A DNA stretch of 64,000 nt. Origin: Ailurus styani. Taxonomy: Eukaryota; Chordata; Mammalia; Carnivora; Ailuridae. Positions 34,380 through 45,149 of this stretch are shown one piece after another. The notes below the pieces were generated by a model. It made no database searches and was not told the origin of the DNA. It was given only the letters and a program-made list of their open reading frames with translations. The DNA lies in NCBI GenBank assembly GCA_002007465.1, contig LNAC01000232.1:51939-115938 (forward strand). Reading direction: 5' to 3'. Position 1 is the first letter of the stretch, and each line of letters begins with the position of its first letter. The translations under genes were made by a program, and so were the position numbers.

Positions 34380-35160
34380 TTCAAAATGGCATTTCCTTTC
34401 CCTAAACCACTCCATTCAGTAACATACTCTCAGCACTCAGCACATCCAATGGCCTTTTCTCAGTTCTCATCCTCCTTGACTGTCCTGTAGCCTTTGGTCT
34501 GTTGATAAGCCCTGCCTTCCTTGGTGGGACTCTTCATCAGATTTTGGTGACATTACACCATCCTCCTATCAGTCTCTTCTCTGATGCTTTTTCTCTGTCT
34601 TGTTTCATTCTTGGTTTTCTCCTTCCTTCTCCCGATGACCCTATATATGGCCTCATCCTTGGCTCACTCCACTTCCCGCTCTCCACTGTCTCCATCCACC
34701 TCCTCCCATGGCCTCTACCTACTGTTGCCTCTGCTTCAGTGACTCCTAACTTTACAGCTTAGTTTCCTTTTCTGAGCTGCAACCCTGAATCTCCAAATGA
34801 CCATTCGACACCTTTATCTAGATGTTTTCCAAAAGCAGTATGTCAAGGTCAATGGTTACTGTCATCCTTTCTCCAAAACCAGCTCCAAGCACAAATTCTT
34901 CCTTTCATCCAACCTCAAGCCTTGGCATTTTCTCTGATTCCTCTTCCTCTTCCCCAACATCCAGAAAATTCCCAAATCCATTGAGCTCTCTCTTTGAAAA
35001 ATCTCCCCAAACTGCTTCCTCCCCCAAGAAAGACCCTCATGCCTTTGCCTCCCACTCCAGATGGAGCAGGCAGAGGCTCATCTTTGGAAAGGTGGTTCTT
35101 TCCCAAAATATCTTCCTCTAAAGCCCAGAATCTCACACCACCAACTCATCACTGTTCATA
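34380..35160 (+). repeat. L2 LINE fragment
   Basis: C/T-rich sequence with L2 ORF2-end texture: 'tttctcagttctcatcctccttgactgtcctgtagcctttgg', 'gtctcttctctgatgctttttctctg', 'ccatggcctctacctac', 'tttctgagctgcaaccctgaatctcc', 'ttctctgattcctcttcc'. The frames at 34502-34762 and 34822-35121 are remnants or chance. Confidence 0.6.
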
Positions 35161-35289
35161 AAGCATCACTCCCTCCTGTGGTCTTTTTTTAAGATACAAA
35201 ACTCCTGGGGGGAAGCTCATTTGGCTTTGAAGTAAGAAGATGAGTTAGAATTCCTGTTCGTTAGTGTGTAAGCTTATAGCAAGTTCTTA

Positions 35290-36010
35290 ACTTCGTGGAA
35301 CCTTGGTTTTGTGGTATTTCATCGTGGTTTTGATTTGTATTTCCTTGATGATGAGTGATGTTGAGCATCTTTTCATGTGTCTCTTAGGCATCTGGATGTC
35401 ATCTTCGGAAAAGTCTATTCATGTATTCTGCCCATTTCTTAACTGGGATATTTGTTTTTTGGGTGTTGAGTTTGATAAGTTCTTTATAGATTTTGGATAC
35501 TAACCCTTCATCAGATATGTCATTTGCAAGTATCTTCTCCTATTCCATAGGCCTTTTAGTTTTGTTGATTGTTTCCTTCACTGTGCAGAAGCTTTTTATC
35601 TTGAGAAAGTCCCAATAGTTCATTTTTACTTTTGTTTCTCTTGCCTCCGGTGACATGTCTAGTGAGAAGTTGCTACAGCCGAGGTCAAAGAGGTTTCTGA
35701 CCATGTTCTCCTCTAGAATTTTGATGGATTCCTGTCTCAGATTTAGGTTTTTCATCCATTTTGAGTCTGTTTTTGAGGATGATATAAAGAAGTGGTCCAG
35801 TTTCATTCTTCTGCATGTTGCTGTCCGTTTTATTTTTGTTGAAGAAACTGTTTTTTTTCTATTGGATATTCTTTCCTGTTTTGTCAAAGATTCATTGACC
35901 ATAGAGTTGTGGGTCCATTTCTGGGTTCTCTTTCTGTTCCTCTGATCTATGTGTCTGTTTTTGTGCCAGTACCATACTGTCTTGATGGCTACAGCTTTGT
36001 AATAGAGCTT
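35290..36010 (-). repeat. L1 ORF2 C-terminal fragment, antisense
   Basis: Reverse complement of L1 ORF2 near its end. On the minus strand, frame 35540-35902 reads residues such as KMNYWDFLKIKSFCTVKET and KTDSKWMKNLNLRQESI, typical of the ORF2p C-terminal region. The piece begins and ends abruptly inside ORF2, so it is a truncated retrotransposon fragment without activity. Confidence 0.85.
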
Positions 36011-36029
36011 GAAAATGAAAAAATTTTAA

Positions 36030-36299
36030 AAACTTACATGCTCTTCAATATTTATTGTGGTTTTTTTTCAAGTTCCCAGTAACTTTGTGTGAATGGTTTT
36101 GTTGGGTTCCTAGAAAAAAGACAAAGGTGCTGGGTACCTCAGGAAAAAAAGCCTGCTTGGGTCTACATTTTGCCTTAGGGAAGCCCTCTAATTCTACCAT
36201 ATAGATAGATAGTATCACATAATTATATATATGCACACACATGCGTGTTTATTCATATATGCATATATGTATGTGTATGTATGCATTATATGTATACAA
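36030..36299. other. intergenic with TATG-rich stretch
   Basis: Contains alternating TA/TATG/CA sequence at about 36205-36300; no gene. Confidence 0.45.
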
Positions 36300-36560
36300 A
36301 TATATAAAATTACTTGGAATAATACCAGATTAAGGGGAGAACTGAGGAAGAGTAGTTTTACTAAAACCTAGGTAAAATGTCATGATGGCCAGCAAGTATA
36401 CTAAAATACTCACCAAAGAAAAAGAAATAAATAGAATGAAAGGGAAAGATGTTAATAATTTGTAAATCTAGGCAGTGTGTATATGGATGTTTTATGATAT
36501 TCTACTTTTATATGTTTCAAATTTTTAGTAAAATGTTAATGTGTTGAAGACAGATTAATA
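36300..36560 (+). repeat. possible L1M 3' end
   Basis: 'gatgttaataatttgtaaatctaggcagtgtgtatatgg' and 'tctacttttatatgtttcaaatttttagtaaaatg' resemble the 3' end of old L1M elements. The 5' limit is unclear. Confidence 0.45.
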
Positions 36561-36652
36561 AGGTAGAAAATGCTCATCATATGTTATTAATTTTAAAAAG
36601 TGAGTTAAGAAACAATGTGTGTAATATGTTACTATATTTATTCAAAAAGAAG

Positions 36653-36706
36653 GAGAAGAAGAAGAAGAAGAAGAAGAAGAAGAAGAAGAAGAAGAAGAAG
36701 AAGAAA
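36653..36706. repeat. (GAA)n microsatellite
   Basis: About 18 nearly perfect GAA triplets, entered through AAAAAGAAGGAGAAG. A pure purine strand. Confidence 0.95.
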
Positions 36707-36914
36707 TAATAAAGAATAAATAAAGAATATAAACTATAGCACGGGCAGTAAATTCCCCCAAGATTGTAACCTGATTGTAGCTGGGTGGGATTGTGGTTAT
36801 TTTTTTTTTAATTCTTATTTTGTTTTTCTATATTTTGTAAATTTTATTTAGCAATCATTTACTTTTTGCATAGTTACATTGTGGAAAATGTTATTTAAAA
36901 ATAAATGAATGGGA

Positions 36915-37110
36915 GGGCGCCTGGGGGACACAGTCAGTTAAGCATCTGATTCTTGGTTTCTGCACAGATTATGATCTCGGGGTCCTGGGATGGAGCTCGA
37001 GTCTGGCTCCATGATCAGCAGAGTCTGCTTGAATTTCTCTCTCTCCCTCTCCCTCTACCCCTCCCACCTGTTCTTTTTCTCTCTAATAAATAAGTAAATC
37101 TTAAAAAGAA
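36915..37110 (+). repeat. Can-SINE, older subtype
   Basis: Head 'gggcgcctgggggacacagtc', 'ctgattcttggtttctgcac', tail CTAATAAATAAGTAAATC. The flanks share 'aaataaa.gaat/aaat' style A-rich sequence. A second SINE follows 15 bases on. Confidence 0.8.
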
Positions 37111-37124
37111 AAAATAAACAAATA

Positions 37125-37250
37125 GGGACACCTGGCTGACTCAGTTGGTAGAACATGTGACTCTTAATTTCAGGGTTGTGAGTTCAAGCCCCACACTGGG
37201 TGCAGAACTTACTTATAAATAAGTAGATAAATAAATAAATAAATAAAGCC
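37125..37250 (+). repeat. short Can-SINE with clear tRNA-Lys-like head
   Basis: Positions about 37127-37197 align along their length with tRNA-Lys(CUU): D-arm 'actcagttggtagaac', anticodon arm 'gactcttaatttca' with CTT in the loop, T-arm 'gtgagttcaagccccac', and acceptor arms that still mostly pair. It lacks the CT-rich middle of normal copies and goes straight to an AAATAAGTAGATAAATAAAT tail. It is a tRNA-derived SINE, not a functional tRNA gene. Confidence 0.8.
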
Positions 37251-37324
37251 TATAAGATGGACAAACATTTCAGAGATTGAGATTAACTTGTATTGGTGAA
37301 TTTGTGAAAAAAGGGCACTTTCTC

Positions 37325-38180
37325 TTTTTTTAACAGCTTTATTGAAGTATGACTGATATATAAAAAATTGCACATATTTAATATATACAACTTGATGAGC
37401 TTGGACATATGCATATACCCATGAAACCATCACCGCAATCAAAGAAATAGACATATCCATTACTTCTAAAAGTCTGCTTATGTCCGTGTGTGTGTATATG
37501 TCTGTCAAAGAGACTTAATATGCGATCTACCCTCTTAACAAATATTTAAGTGCTCAACACAACATCGTTTACTATAGGCGCTATGTTGTACAGCAGATCT
37601 CTAGAACTTACTCATCATTTAAATTAAACTTTATACCATGGGCACCTGGGTGGCTCAGACGTTAAGCCTCTGCCTTCCGCTGGGGTCATGATCTCAGGGT
37701 CCTGGGATCAAGCCCTGCTTCGGGCTCCCTGCTCAGCAGGAAGCCTGCTTCTCCTTTTCCCACTGCCCCTGCTTGTATCCCCTCTCTCGCTGTCTCTCTC
37801 TCTCTCTGTCAAAAAAGTAAAATCTTAAAAAAAATTAAAAAATAAATTAAACTATACCAGTTGAACAACAACTCCCCTGTCCCCCTCCCCCTAGCTCCTG
37901 GTAACCACCATTCTATTCTCTGCTGCTGTGGGTTTGAATGTTTTAAGTTCCTCGTGTGAGTAAAGTTACGCAGTATTTGTCCTTCTAGGACTGGCTTATT
38001 TCACTTAACATAAGGTCCTCCAGGTTTACCCACATTGTGGCAAACGGCAGTATTTTCTTCTTTTTGAAGGTTGAATAACATTCAATTGTATATGTATACC
38101 ACATTGTCTCTATGCATTCATAACTTCCAACAGACAGTTGGGTAGTTTCCATATTTTGGCTGTTGTGAATAATGCAAAAC
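37325..38180 (-). repeat. L1M 3' end fragment, split by a SINE
   Basis: Antisense L1M: 'ttttaacagctttattgaagtatgactgatat', 'caacttgatgagcttgg', then after the SINE 'ctcctggtaaccaccattctattctctg', 'ggcttatttcacttaacataagg', 'ttggctgttgtgaataatgc'. Confidence 0.75.
37640..37841 (+). repeat. Can-SINE in L1M
   Basis: Head 'gggcacctgggtggctcag', 'gtcatgatctcagggtcctgg', TC-rich middle, tail 'gtaaaatctt' plus A-rich run. Flanks 'aaattaaactttatacca' and 'aaattaaactatacca' are the target duplication. Confidence 0.9.
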
Positions 38181-38184
38181 AGGC

Positions 38185-38690
38185 TCTTTCATATATTTGG
38201 TAAGAATGTAAATTGCTGTAACTTTCTTGGCACGTAATTTGGCAATTAAAATTCTAAATGTTTATGTCCTATTTTTTAAAATTAAAAAATAGAAATTTAA
38301 AAGAAGAGTGAAGGAAAGAATTACAGCCTTGAAAAGAAAAAGTAGAGATGAAATACTCCTTAGTAGTGGATTGGCTGGAGGCACTGTGGTTTACCCACAC
38401 CGTGGAACACTGCGTAGAAGTATGTGAAACAGTAGCAACAGAAAGTGCAATTTGGTGGCGAAAGAGATGCAGAAAACTGCATACATAATGCTACCACCTG
38501 TGCAAGAAGCAAAAAAGGAAGAAAAAAGAAGGTATACGTGCACAAAATATTTCTGAAAGATACATTTGAAAAGCTTAGAATATTGGTTGCCTCCAAACAA
38601 GGACACTAGGAGCTGGGCACACTGGGAAATAAGAGACTCATACACCTTGAAATTCTAAAAACATGAATTTAATAGCCATTCACACAAGTA
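38185..38690 (+). repeat. probable L1M 3' fragment
   Basis: 'tggtaagaatgtaaattgctg', 'ggcacgtaatttggcaat', 'tggattggctggaggcactgtggtttacccacaccgtggaacactg' and 'tggttgcctccaaacaaggac' recall the sense-strand end of old L1M elements. Highly decayed. Confidence 0.45.
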
Positions 38691-38702
38691 AATACAGTTA
38701 TT

Positions 38703-38905
38703 GTTTTTTTAAGATTTTCTTTATTTATTTGTCAGAGAGAGAGAGAGAGAGCATGAGTAGGCAGAGTGGCAGGCAGAAGGAGAGGGAGTAGCAGCAGGTT
38801 CTTGGCTGAGCAGAGAGCCCAATGCAGGGCTCCATCCCGGGACCCTGGGATCATGAGCTGAGCTGAAGGCAGCTGCTTTAACCAACTGAGCCACCCAGGC
38901 ACCCC
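38703..38905 (-). repeat. Can-SINE with target duplication
   Basis: Reverse-complement element ('taagattttctttatttat', (GA)n, 'ggctgagcagagagccc', 'ctgagccacccaggcacccc'). The left flank 'aagtaaatacagtta' and right flank 'aagtaaatacgtta' differ by one base. Confidence 0.9.
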
Positions 38906-38919
38906 AAGTAAATACGTTA

Positions 38920-39655
38920 AATATAAAATACAATGAAACTAAAAAAGAGAGGATGTGGTGCCAAGTCAGCACATCATCAGGTAAGGGAATTATAAAAGAA
39001 AGAACAACCAGAATGACATCAAAGATTATTTTAGAAGCCTCTGATTCCTATTTTTTACCTCGATTCTACCAATTGAGGTCACTGGGGATAATACTACTCT
39101 GGACTGACTTACAGCATGGCTTGGGTTTTAATGATGGGTTTGGAAATTGGGGTTCCAGCTTTGAATTGTCCCTGGTGGGGCAATGGGAGATGAGGTATTC
39201 CTCCAGCATTTTTTCGTGTAATCACACTGTCATCTGCTCCTCCAGCACCAAGACCTTCCCAAATGTTCAGAACTTTATCACAAGGGGCAAAACCTAATGA
39301 GGGAGCTGATCACCTCTGAAATCCCTCAAGATCCAGACTTCTCAGAACCCTCCCTTCCCCTGGGAGATGTGTGCTCAAGGATCTTAGCTAGCTGTGCATT
39401 AGGTCAGGCAAACACAGCCCAGAGAATGCTTTCTGAGCAAAGACAGGGTGACTGGCTTGTCAGTCAGGCTTGAATTAGTTCCAAAGTGACTTCCAATTTT
39501 GAATAGTTCTGCTATTGTGGGAATCCCAGATTTTCTTCATTACTCCCAGGTGATTAAAGAGTTAGCTGAACATCTAGGACATAAATGATTTTATTTGATT
39601 TTTTTCACCCTCTCATACATGTCTGACTTCTCTCTGAAATAAAAATTGGATGTGA
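38920..39655. other. intergenic, no gene seen
   Basis: Unique sequence. The 114-codon frame 38953-39297 resembles no known family. Confidence 0.45.
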
Positions 39656-39658
39656 GAT

Positions 39659-39843
39659 GGGCGCCTGAGTGACTCAGTTGGCTACATCTGCCTTTGGCTC
39701 AGGTCATGATCCCAGGGTCCCGAAATCGAGGTCACATTGGGCTCCCTATTCAGTGGGGAGACTGCTTCTCCCTTTCTCACTTCCCCTGTCTGTGCATGCT
39801 CTCTCTCTCTCTCTTTCTGTCCAATAAATAAAATCTTTTTTAA
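39659..39843 (+). repeat. Can-SINE with target duplication
   Basis: Head 'gggcgcctgagtgactcag', tail CCAATAAATAAAATCTTTTTT. Flanks 'aaaaattggatgtgag' and 'aaaattagatgtgag' mark the site. Confidence 0.9.
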
Positions 39844-39844
39844 G

Positions 39845-40279
39845 AAAATTAGATGTGAGGATCCAGAATTTAACCTCACACCATAGTCCTCCCTCTGTTT
39901 GTCCTTTAGTTTTTTCACCTCCCATTGGAGTCAGATAAGGACAGATAACAGGATCAAGAAAAGTGAATTCCAAGCTAGCAGTGGGAGAAGCTGAAAACCA
40001 ATCCAATTTATACCACAGAATCCTAAAAATTTCAGAATGGGAAGCATCGGGGGGAGACTGAAAGATTCTTCCCTGAAAATTTGACAAGCCCAAAAGGAAA
40101 TACCTCAAGATTCTGACATGAGGGCTATGCAACAAAGAGCTCATCCAGATCACCATACAGTGAAGCTCAGTGTCCAAAACTCCACTCCTGTTCTCAGAAG
40201 CTCCGATCAGCATTTTAGGTGACCATTTTTAATCACCACCATTCAAGTATGACCAGACATCTGAGGAAAGCCATTGTTA
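39845..40279. other. intergenic, no gene seen
   Basis: The minus frame 39746-40213 starts inside unique sequence and ends in a SINE. It has no domain and is not supported. Confidence 0.45.
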
Positions 40280-40770
40280 TGAAATGCAAAGACAAACAAA
40301 CAAACAAACAAATGAGCCAAACAAACAAACAAAAAAACCCAAAGCATAAAAAAATGTAACTTGGTAGAAACAACAGTTATGCAGACAGAAGAAAACACAA
40401 CAAGATTGTCAATATTACCTCTGGAGAAATAAGAAAAGAGATTGGAAAAAAAAAAAGAAAAGAAAAGAGGTTGGAATCATGAAACAAGAACGGTTGTGTG
40501 TTTCAACAAAGAATATTCCGAGGAAAAACTTAAAAAGAGCTCTTGAGAGTTAAAAACATAAACGCAACACTGAAAAGCCAAGCTAGTAAGCTGGAGAATA
40601 CCATCAAGAAAACTCTCAGAAGTTGAGCAAAAAGTCAAAGAGATGAAAAAAAAAGAATGAAAAGTTAAATAGAGGATCAATCCAAAAGATCCAATATCCA
40701 AATAATAGAAGGGGGGGAAGGGAGAGAAGATAATAATTAGTAAAATAATCCAAAAAAAATTTATCTTCAA
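40280..40770 (+). repeat. CAAA repeat followed by L1M/HAL1 ORF1-like fragment
   Basis: CAAA tandem units occur at 40288-40340. The A-rich sequence after them ('ggaatcatgaaacaagaac', 'ggagaataccatcaagaaaactctcag', 'gagatgaaaaaaaaagaatg') has the composition and word order of decayed L1M/HAL1 ORF1. Confidence 0.45.
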
Positions 40771-41019
40771 GATTTTCTTGAGAGGCTGTATAACGTAAGT
40801 ATCTTATGTTTTTAAATGCTTTGCATATATGTCATTTTAGGGATCATTGTAATAGTATTTTGAGACTTTTCCCTGTTTCAAAAACCATAGCTCTTGGAAA
40901 TGACATGCTCTGAATCTCTGTACTAGTGGAAGCTTGTTCCCTGAAAGCTCGTACCCTGAAAATGCTTGCAGGATAATCCAGACCATCTTCCCGCCACCCA
41001 ATCACCTTGTCAAAACACA

Positions 41020-41240
41020 CCCTTCTGCAAGGCCCTGCTCAAATCTCTCCACCTCCAGGAAGTCCCAGCACCATCCAGGGAAACCTCCTTCTTTAACCTT
41101 CCAGGCTGTTTTCTGCCTCTTTTTAGAGCTACTTGTGTTTGTTTCTTTTCTCCCCTTGTACAATATAAATTCTTGGGACAGAGACCCCTCTCCAGAGGGC
41201 CTGGAAAATACTAAGTACTCCATAAATAATAAGTGAATAA
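41020..41240 (+). repeat. L2 LINE 3' end
   Basis: 'gcaaggccctgctcaaatctctccacctccaggaagtcccagcacc', 'tacaatataaattcttgggacagagacc', 'gggcctggaaaatactaagtactccataaataat' follow the order of the L2 3' end. Confidence 0.7.
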
Positions 41241-41484
41241 ATTTGAAAGACTACTTTTTATTCTTTGCTTTAATATCCTGCATTACCAATAGTGTTTGTC
41301 TATATAATTAAGTCACTTATGGGCTTTCACCCAAATTGAAGGTTCTCAGACGGAAACACATTCTGTTTACGCATAATTGCCACATTCAGAAATTGGGAAC
41401 ATGACCACCCCTGCTGTCTCTAATATTAGATTTGATAGTTGCTTTGAGGGTTGGATTAAGGAATGTTCAAGCTCTAAAGATAAC

Positions 41485-41715
41485 AATTTGTGTTTATTGA
41501 AGGCCTAGTATGTGCCAGACACCAGCCTAAACGGTTTGTACACATCTGTGATTTAATTCTCACAGAAATGCCGTGAGATCAAAGCTATTTAGTGTCCTCA
41601 TTTTACACCTGAAGAAACGGAGTGCCTTGTGCAGAGTCAACTAGGTTGTACATGGAGGAATTAGGACCCCAACCCAGACCTACCTGCATCTCATACTCCT
41701 CACTTCTAGGCAAAA
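41485..41715 (-). repeat. MIR SINE
   Basis: Reverse-complement MIR: 'tgtttattgaaggcctagtatgtgccagacaccagcctaaac', 'ttaattctcacagaaatgcc', 'cattttacacctgaagaaacggag'. Confidence 0.8.
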
Positions 41716-41719
41716 CTCT

Positions 41720-42007
41720 CTCCTCAGAAATAAAGGTATTTTAAGATCTAAATCCTCATCTCCATCTCTCAATTTCTTATTGCAAAACAAGTTCTCCATC
41801 AAATGGCTAACACTTGTGAATATACATTTACGTCGATAGGTATGAAAGAACAGCAGATAACATTCAAGAGAGATGTAAGAAGGAAATCTGTCATTTTACC
41901 ACCTAACAAATACTATTGTTTTGGAATACTCTTCTCCAGCCTTTTTCCATATACATACATTTAAAGGGGGTTGGGGGAATCCTCAGACAATTGCATATGT
42001 GCTTTTA
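41720..42007. other. intergenic, no gene seen
   Basis: No element was recognised up to the next SINE. Confidence 0.4.
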
Positions 42008-42198
42008 AAAAAAAAGATTTATTTATTTGGGAGGGTGGCAGAGGGAAAGGGAGAGAGAAACCCAAGCAGACTGCACTGGGCATGGGGGAGCCCTAAGAGG
42101 GGCATTGTCTCATAACCCTGAGATGACCACCCTGAGATCATGATCTGAGTCGAAACCAAGAGTCCTACGCTCAACCATCTGCATTACCCAGGCGCCTA
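42008..42198 (-). repeat. Can-SINE with internal partial duplication
   Basis: Reverse-complement element. 'aaccctgagatgaccaccctgagatcatgatc' shows a small duplicated CCCTGAGAT block. Head 'acccaggcgcc'. Flanks 'tatgtgcttttaa' on both sides are the target duplication. Confidence 0.85.
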
Positions 42199-42518
42199 AG
42201 CTGTGTATGTGCTTTTAAGCAGAGGAGTCTATTTAGTGGGAAAGACCAGAGTGGCACCAAAGACAAACATCAGCTCTCCTGCAGCTTTGCCTGGGGCTCA
42301 TCTTGCATCAGATGGAAACCTGGGAATAGGACACAGATAAAGTGTAATTAACAGGGAGTTGATTTCTGGCAGGTTCAAAGAGAGACAGCATGTAGCACAG
42401 AACTCCTGGGTGAGAAGAGACGGCAGAGTATCATATGTTATGTCTCTAGCTGCTGAATGTGTAGCAAAAAATGTAATTTACTAAGAAATGTTGAACTTCG
42501 GCTGCATTCTTAATTCTT

Positions 42519-43536
42519 TAAAAATTTTGTTTTATTTCAGTAGATTTGACATGCAATGTTACATTAGTTTCAGGTGTACAACGTAGTGATTCAACTTCTC
42601 TGTACATTATGCTATGCTCACGACAAGTGTTACATATAACATTATTTCAATATCATTGACTATATTCCCTTTGCCATGCCTTTTATTTCCATGACTTAAT
42701 CATTCCATACCTGGACACCCATATCTTCCGTTCCTCCTCACTCATTTTTGCCCATCCCCCATTCTCCTCCCCTCTGGCAGTTTGTTCTCCGTACTTATAG
42801 GTCTGATTCTGCCTTTTGTTTATTTGTTTTGTTTTTTACATTCCACATATGAGTTAAACCACATGGCTTTTGTTTTTCTTGGTATGACTTATTTCACTTA
42901 GTGTATATGCTCTAGATTCATCCATGGCATCACAAATGGCACAGTTTCATCCTTTTATATGGCTGAGTAATGTTCCTGTGTAAATGTGTGCGTGTGTGTG
43001 TGTGTGTGTGCACGCACCACATCTTTTTTTTAAGATTTTACTTATTTATTTGACAGAGAGAGAGAGAGAGATTACAAGTAGGCAGAGAGGCAGGCAGAGA
43101 GAGGAGGAAGCAGGCTCCCCGCTGAGCGGGGAGCCCAAGGCAGGGCTCAATCCCAGGACCCTGAGATCATGACCTGAGCCGAAGGCAGAGGCTTTAACCC
43201 ACTAAACCACCCAGGCACCCCCAGGTGCCACATCTTTTTAAGTTTATTTGTCTACCGATGGATACTTGGGTTGCTTCCATACCTTGGCTATTGTAAATAT
43301 TGCTGCAAAAACATAGGGGTGCATATATCTGTTCAAATTAGTGTTTTTGTTTTCTTGGAGTAAATATCCAGTAGTGGAATTATTGGATCATATGATATTT
43401 CTATTTTTAAATTTTTGAAGAACCTCCATGCTGTTTTCTACAGTGGCCATACCAGTTTACATTTCCACAAATGGTGCACAAGGGTTCTTTTCTCTCCACA
43501 TCTTCACCAACACTTATTATTTTTTGTCTTTTTGAT
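42519..43536 (-). repeat. L1 (L1MA-like) 3' part with 15-bp target duplication
   Basis: Antisense L1 from the 3' UTR ('tagatttgacatgcaatgttacattagtttcagg', 'ctggcagtttgttctccg') to the ORF2 end ('ggctattgtaaatattgctgc', 'gaagaacctccatgctgttttctacagtgg'). The flanks GCATTCTTAATTCTT at 42504-42518 and 43537-43551 are identical, so the whole 5'-truncated insertion can be delimited. It contains a 34-base alternating TG/CA run (42984-43017) and a later Can-SINE. Confidence 0.85.
43028..43220 (-). repeat. Can-SINE in L1
   Basis: Reverse-complement element ('taagattttacttatttat', (GA)n, 'gaggaggaagcaggctccc', 'ctaaaccacccaggcaccc'). Flanks 'accacatctttt' and 'gccacatctttt' are the target duplication. 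Confidence 0.9.
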
Positions 43537-43636
43537 GCATTCTTAATTCTTAATAGTTCAATTATTGGAAGTCCATTTTTCTGGGAAAGATACCAGGCAA
43601 ACATTTTTTGTCCCCTTCTTTCTCCCCACTTCCCCT

Positions 43637-43639
<3 letters not shown>

Positions 43640-43669
<30 letters not shown>
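43640..43669. repeat. (CT)n microsatellite
   Basis: A 30-base CT run immediately before the LTR that follows. Confidence 0.9.
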
Positions 43670-43670
<1 letters not shown>

Positions 43671-43671
43671 G

Positions 43672-44172
43672 GTAGGCAGACTAATGGTCTCTAAAGTGCT
43701 CCTAGCTGAATCCCTGAAACCTGTAAATATGTTACATTACATGGCAAATTTGCACTGTGATTAAGGATATACACCTTGATTCGGGGAGATTATCCTGGAT
43801 TATCCAGGTGAACCCAACCTAATCACATGAATACTTAATAGGAGAGAAACCTTGCCAACTGTGGTCAGAGTGAGACTTGACTACAGAAGAAGGGTCAGAG
43901 AGAGAACCCATGAGATAGCAGCTGGGAAGGCCATAACCTGTCATTGCTGGCTTCGAAGATAGAAGAAAGGGGCTATTAGCCAAGAAATGGGGACAGCCTC
44001 TAGAATCTGGAAAAGGCAAGGAAATAGATTGTCCCCTAGAGCCTCTAGAAATGCTAATACTGCTTTAAACTGGGTGAGACCCATGTAAAATTTCTAATCT
44101 ACAGAAATGCAAGATAATACAGTTATGCTGTTTCAAATCATTATGTTTGTGGTAATTTGTTACTGAAGCAGT
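43672..44172 (+). repeat. near-complete MaLR-like solo LTR
   Basis: Carries, in order, 'aatccctgaaacctgtaaatatgttacattacatggc', 'gggagattatcctggattatccaggtg', 'ggtcagagagagaaccc', 'attgctggcttcgaagatag', 'ggaaaaggcaaggaaatagattgtcccctagagcctctag', 'gggtgagacccatgtaaa' and 'tatgtttgtggtaatttgttac'. It is the same LTR type as the broken copy at 30165-32120. No internal viral sequence is nearby. Confidence 0.7.
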
Positions 44173-44410
44173 AGAAAACAAATTCTATTTTTTCCTCTGC
44201 CCTTTCTTCCTCTTCCCCTTTCCTCTTTCTCCCTCTGTTAATTGTGTCCTTGTTGTCTAGTGTGTGTAACTATGCTTGATTCTCCAGTCCTTTGTATATC
44301 CTTGAATTCCTCAAAGACTACCTTCCCAGGGACAGTCACTGCAGTAAATTCCCTGCACTTCAACCTGCAGATTCTCAAGCCCACTCAGCTCAAAAAGAAA
44401 ATCAGTAGAA

Positions 44411-44616
44411 GGGCGCCTGGGTGGCTCAGTGGGTTAAAGCCTCTGCCTTTGGCTCAGGTCATGATCTCAGGGTCCTGGGATCGAGCCCTTCATCGGGCTC
44501 CCTGCTCAGCAGGGAGCCTGCTTCCTCCTCTCTCTCTGCCTGCCTCTCTGCCTACTTGTGATCTCGCTCTCTCTCTCTGTCAAATAAATAAATAAAATCT
44601 AAAAAAAAAAAGAAAG
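44411..44616 (+). repeat. Can-SINE, well preserved
   Basis: Head 'gggcgcctgggtggctcag', 'tgggttaaagcctctgcc', 'ctctctgcctacttgtgatctc', tail CAAATAAATAAATAAAATC. Flanks 'aagaaaatcagta' repeat on both sides. A clear member of the mustelid-like subgroup. Confidence 0.95.
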
Positions 44617-44639
44617 AAAGAAAATCAGTAAAGAAACAG

Positions 44640-44790
44640 CAACTCTAGGTGTTACTCTCTGCACTGGCTAATGGGACTGATGACAGAAATCTTGTCTGTC
44701 TTATTTATTGTTGAATCCCCAGCACCTAGAACAGTGGTTGGTACACAGTAGTAACTCAATAAACATTTCTTGCTTGATTACTTGATTGAT
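44640..44790 (+). repeat. L2 LINE 3' end
   Basis: 'cagaaatcttgtctgtcttatttattgttgaatccccagcacctagaacagtggttggtacacagtag' followed by 'aactcaataaacatttcttg' is a good match to the L2 end. Confidence 0.8.
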
Positions 44791-45019
44791 GAATTTAATT
44801 TATAAACTTGTATCTTTTTCCCAAGCCATGTGCTGGACCCATTTTCTACTATTGACTCTCTGAGTATAATTATGACCCCGCCTTCCTCCAAGGATAAGGG
44901 TGAAGGTAATGGGTCCATTGGGGTGGAACTGAGTTTGGACCTGACCCAGAAGTAGCTCCACTTGGTCAATGAGGACTTTGTGTAAGTATAGCTGACACTA
45001 GCTGGTGACATACATACAA

Positions 45020-45130
45020 AGCTTCCTTAGTCATTCATTCAACCAAAGTTGAGAGTCTACTATTTGCAGCACTCTGTGCTATGGTCTAAGGACACAAAGA
45101 TAAATAGGACAAAGTCACTGCCATCTCAAT
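45020..45130 (-). repeat. L2 LINE 3' end
   Basis: 'ttcattcaaccaaagttgagagtctactatttgcagcactctgtgctatggtc' is the reverse-complement L2 terminus. Confidence 0.6.
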
Positions 45131-45149
45131 GCTGACAACCTAGTTATGG

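Noticed and set aside
35540..35902. 120-codon minus-strand frame as a host gene
   Set aside because: It matches the C-terminal region of L1 ORF2 and lies within a truncated antisense L1.
37127..37197. tRNA-Lys(CUU) gene
   Set aside because: It is the head of a Can-SINE with an AAATAAAT tail. The A-box has changed and the acceptor stem has a mismatch.
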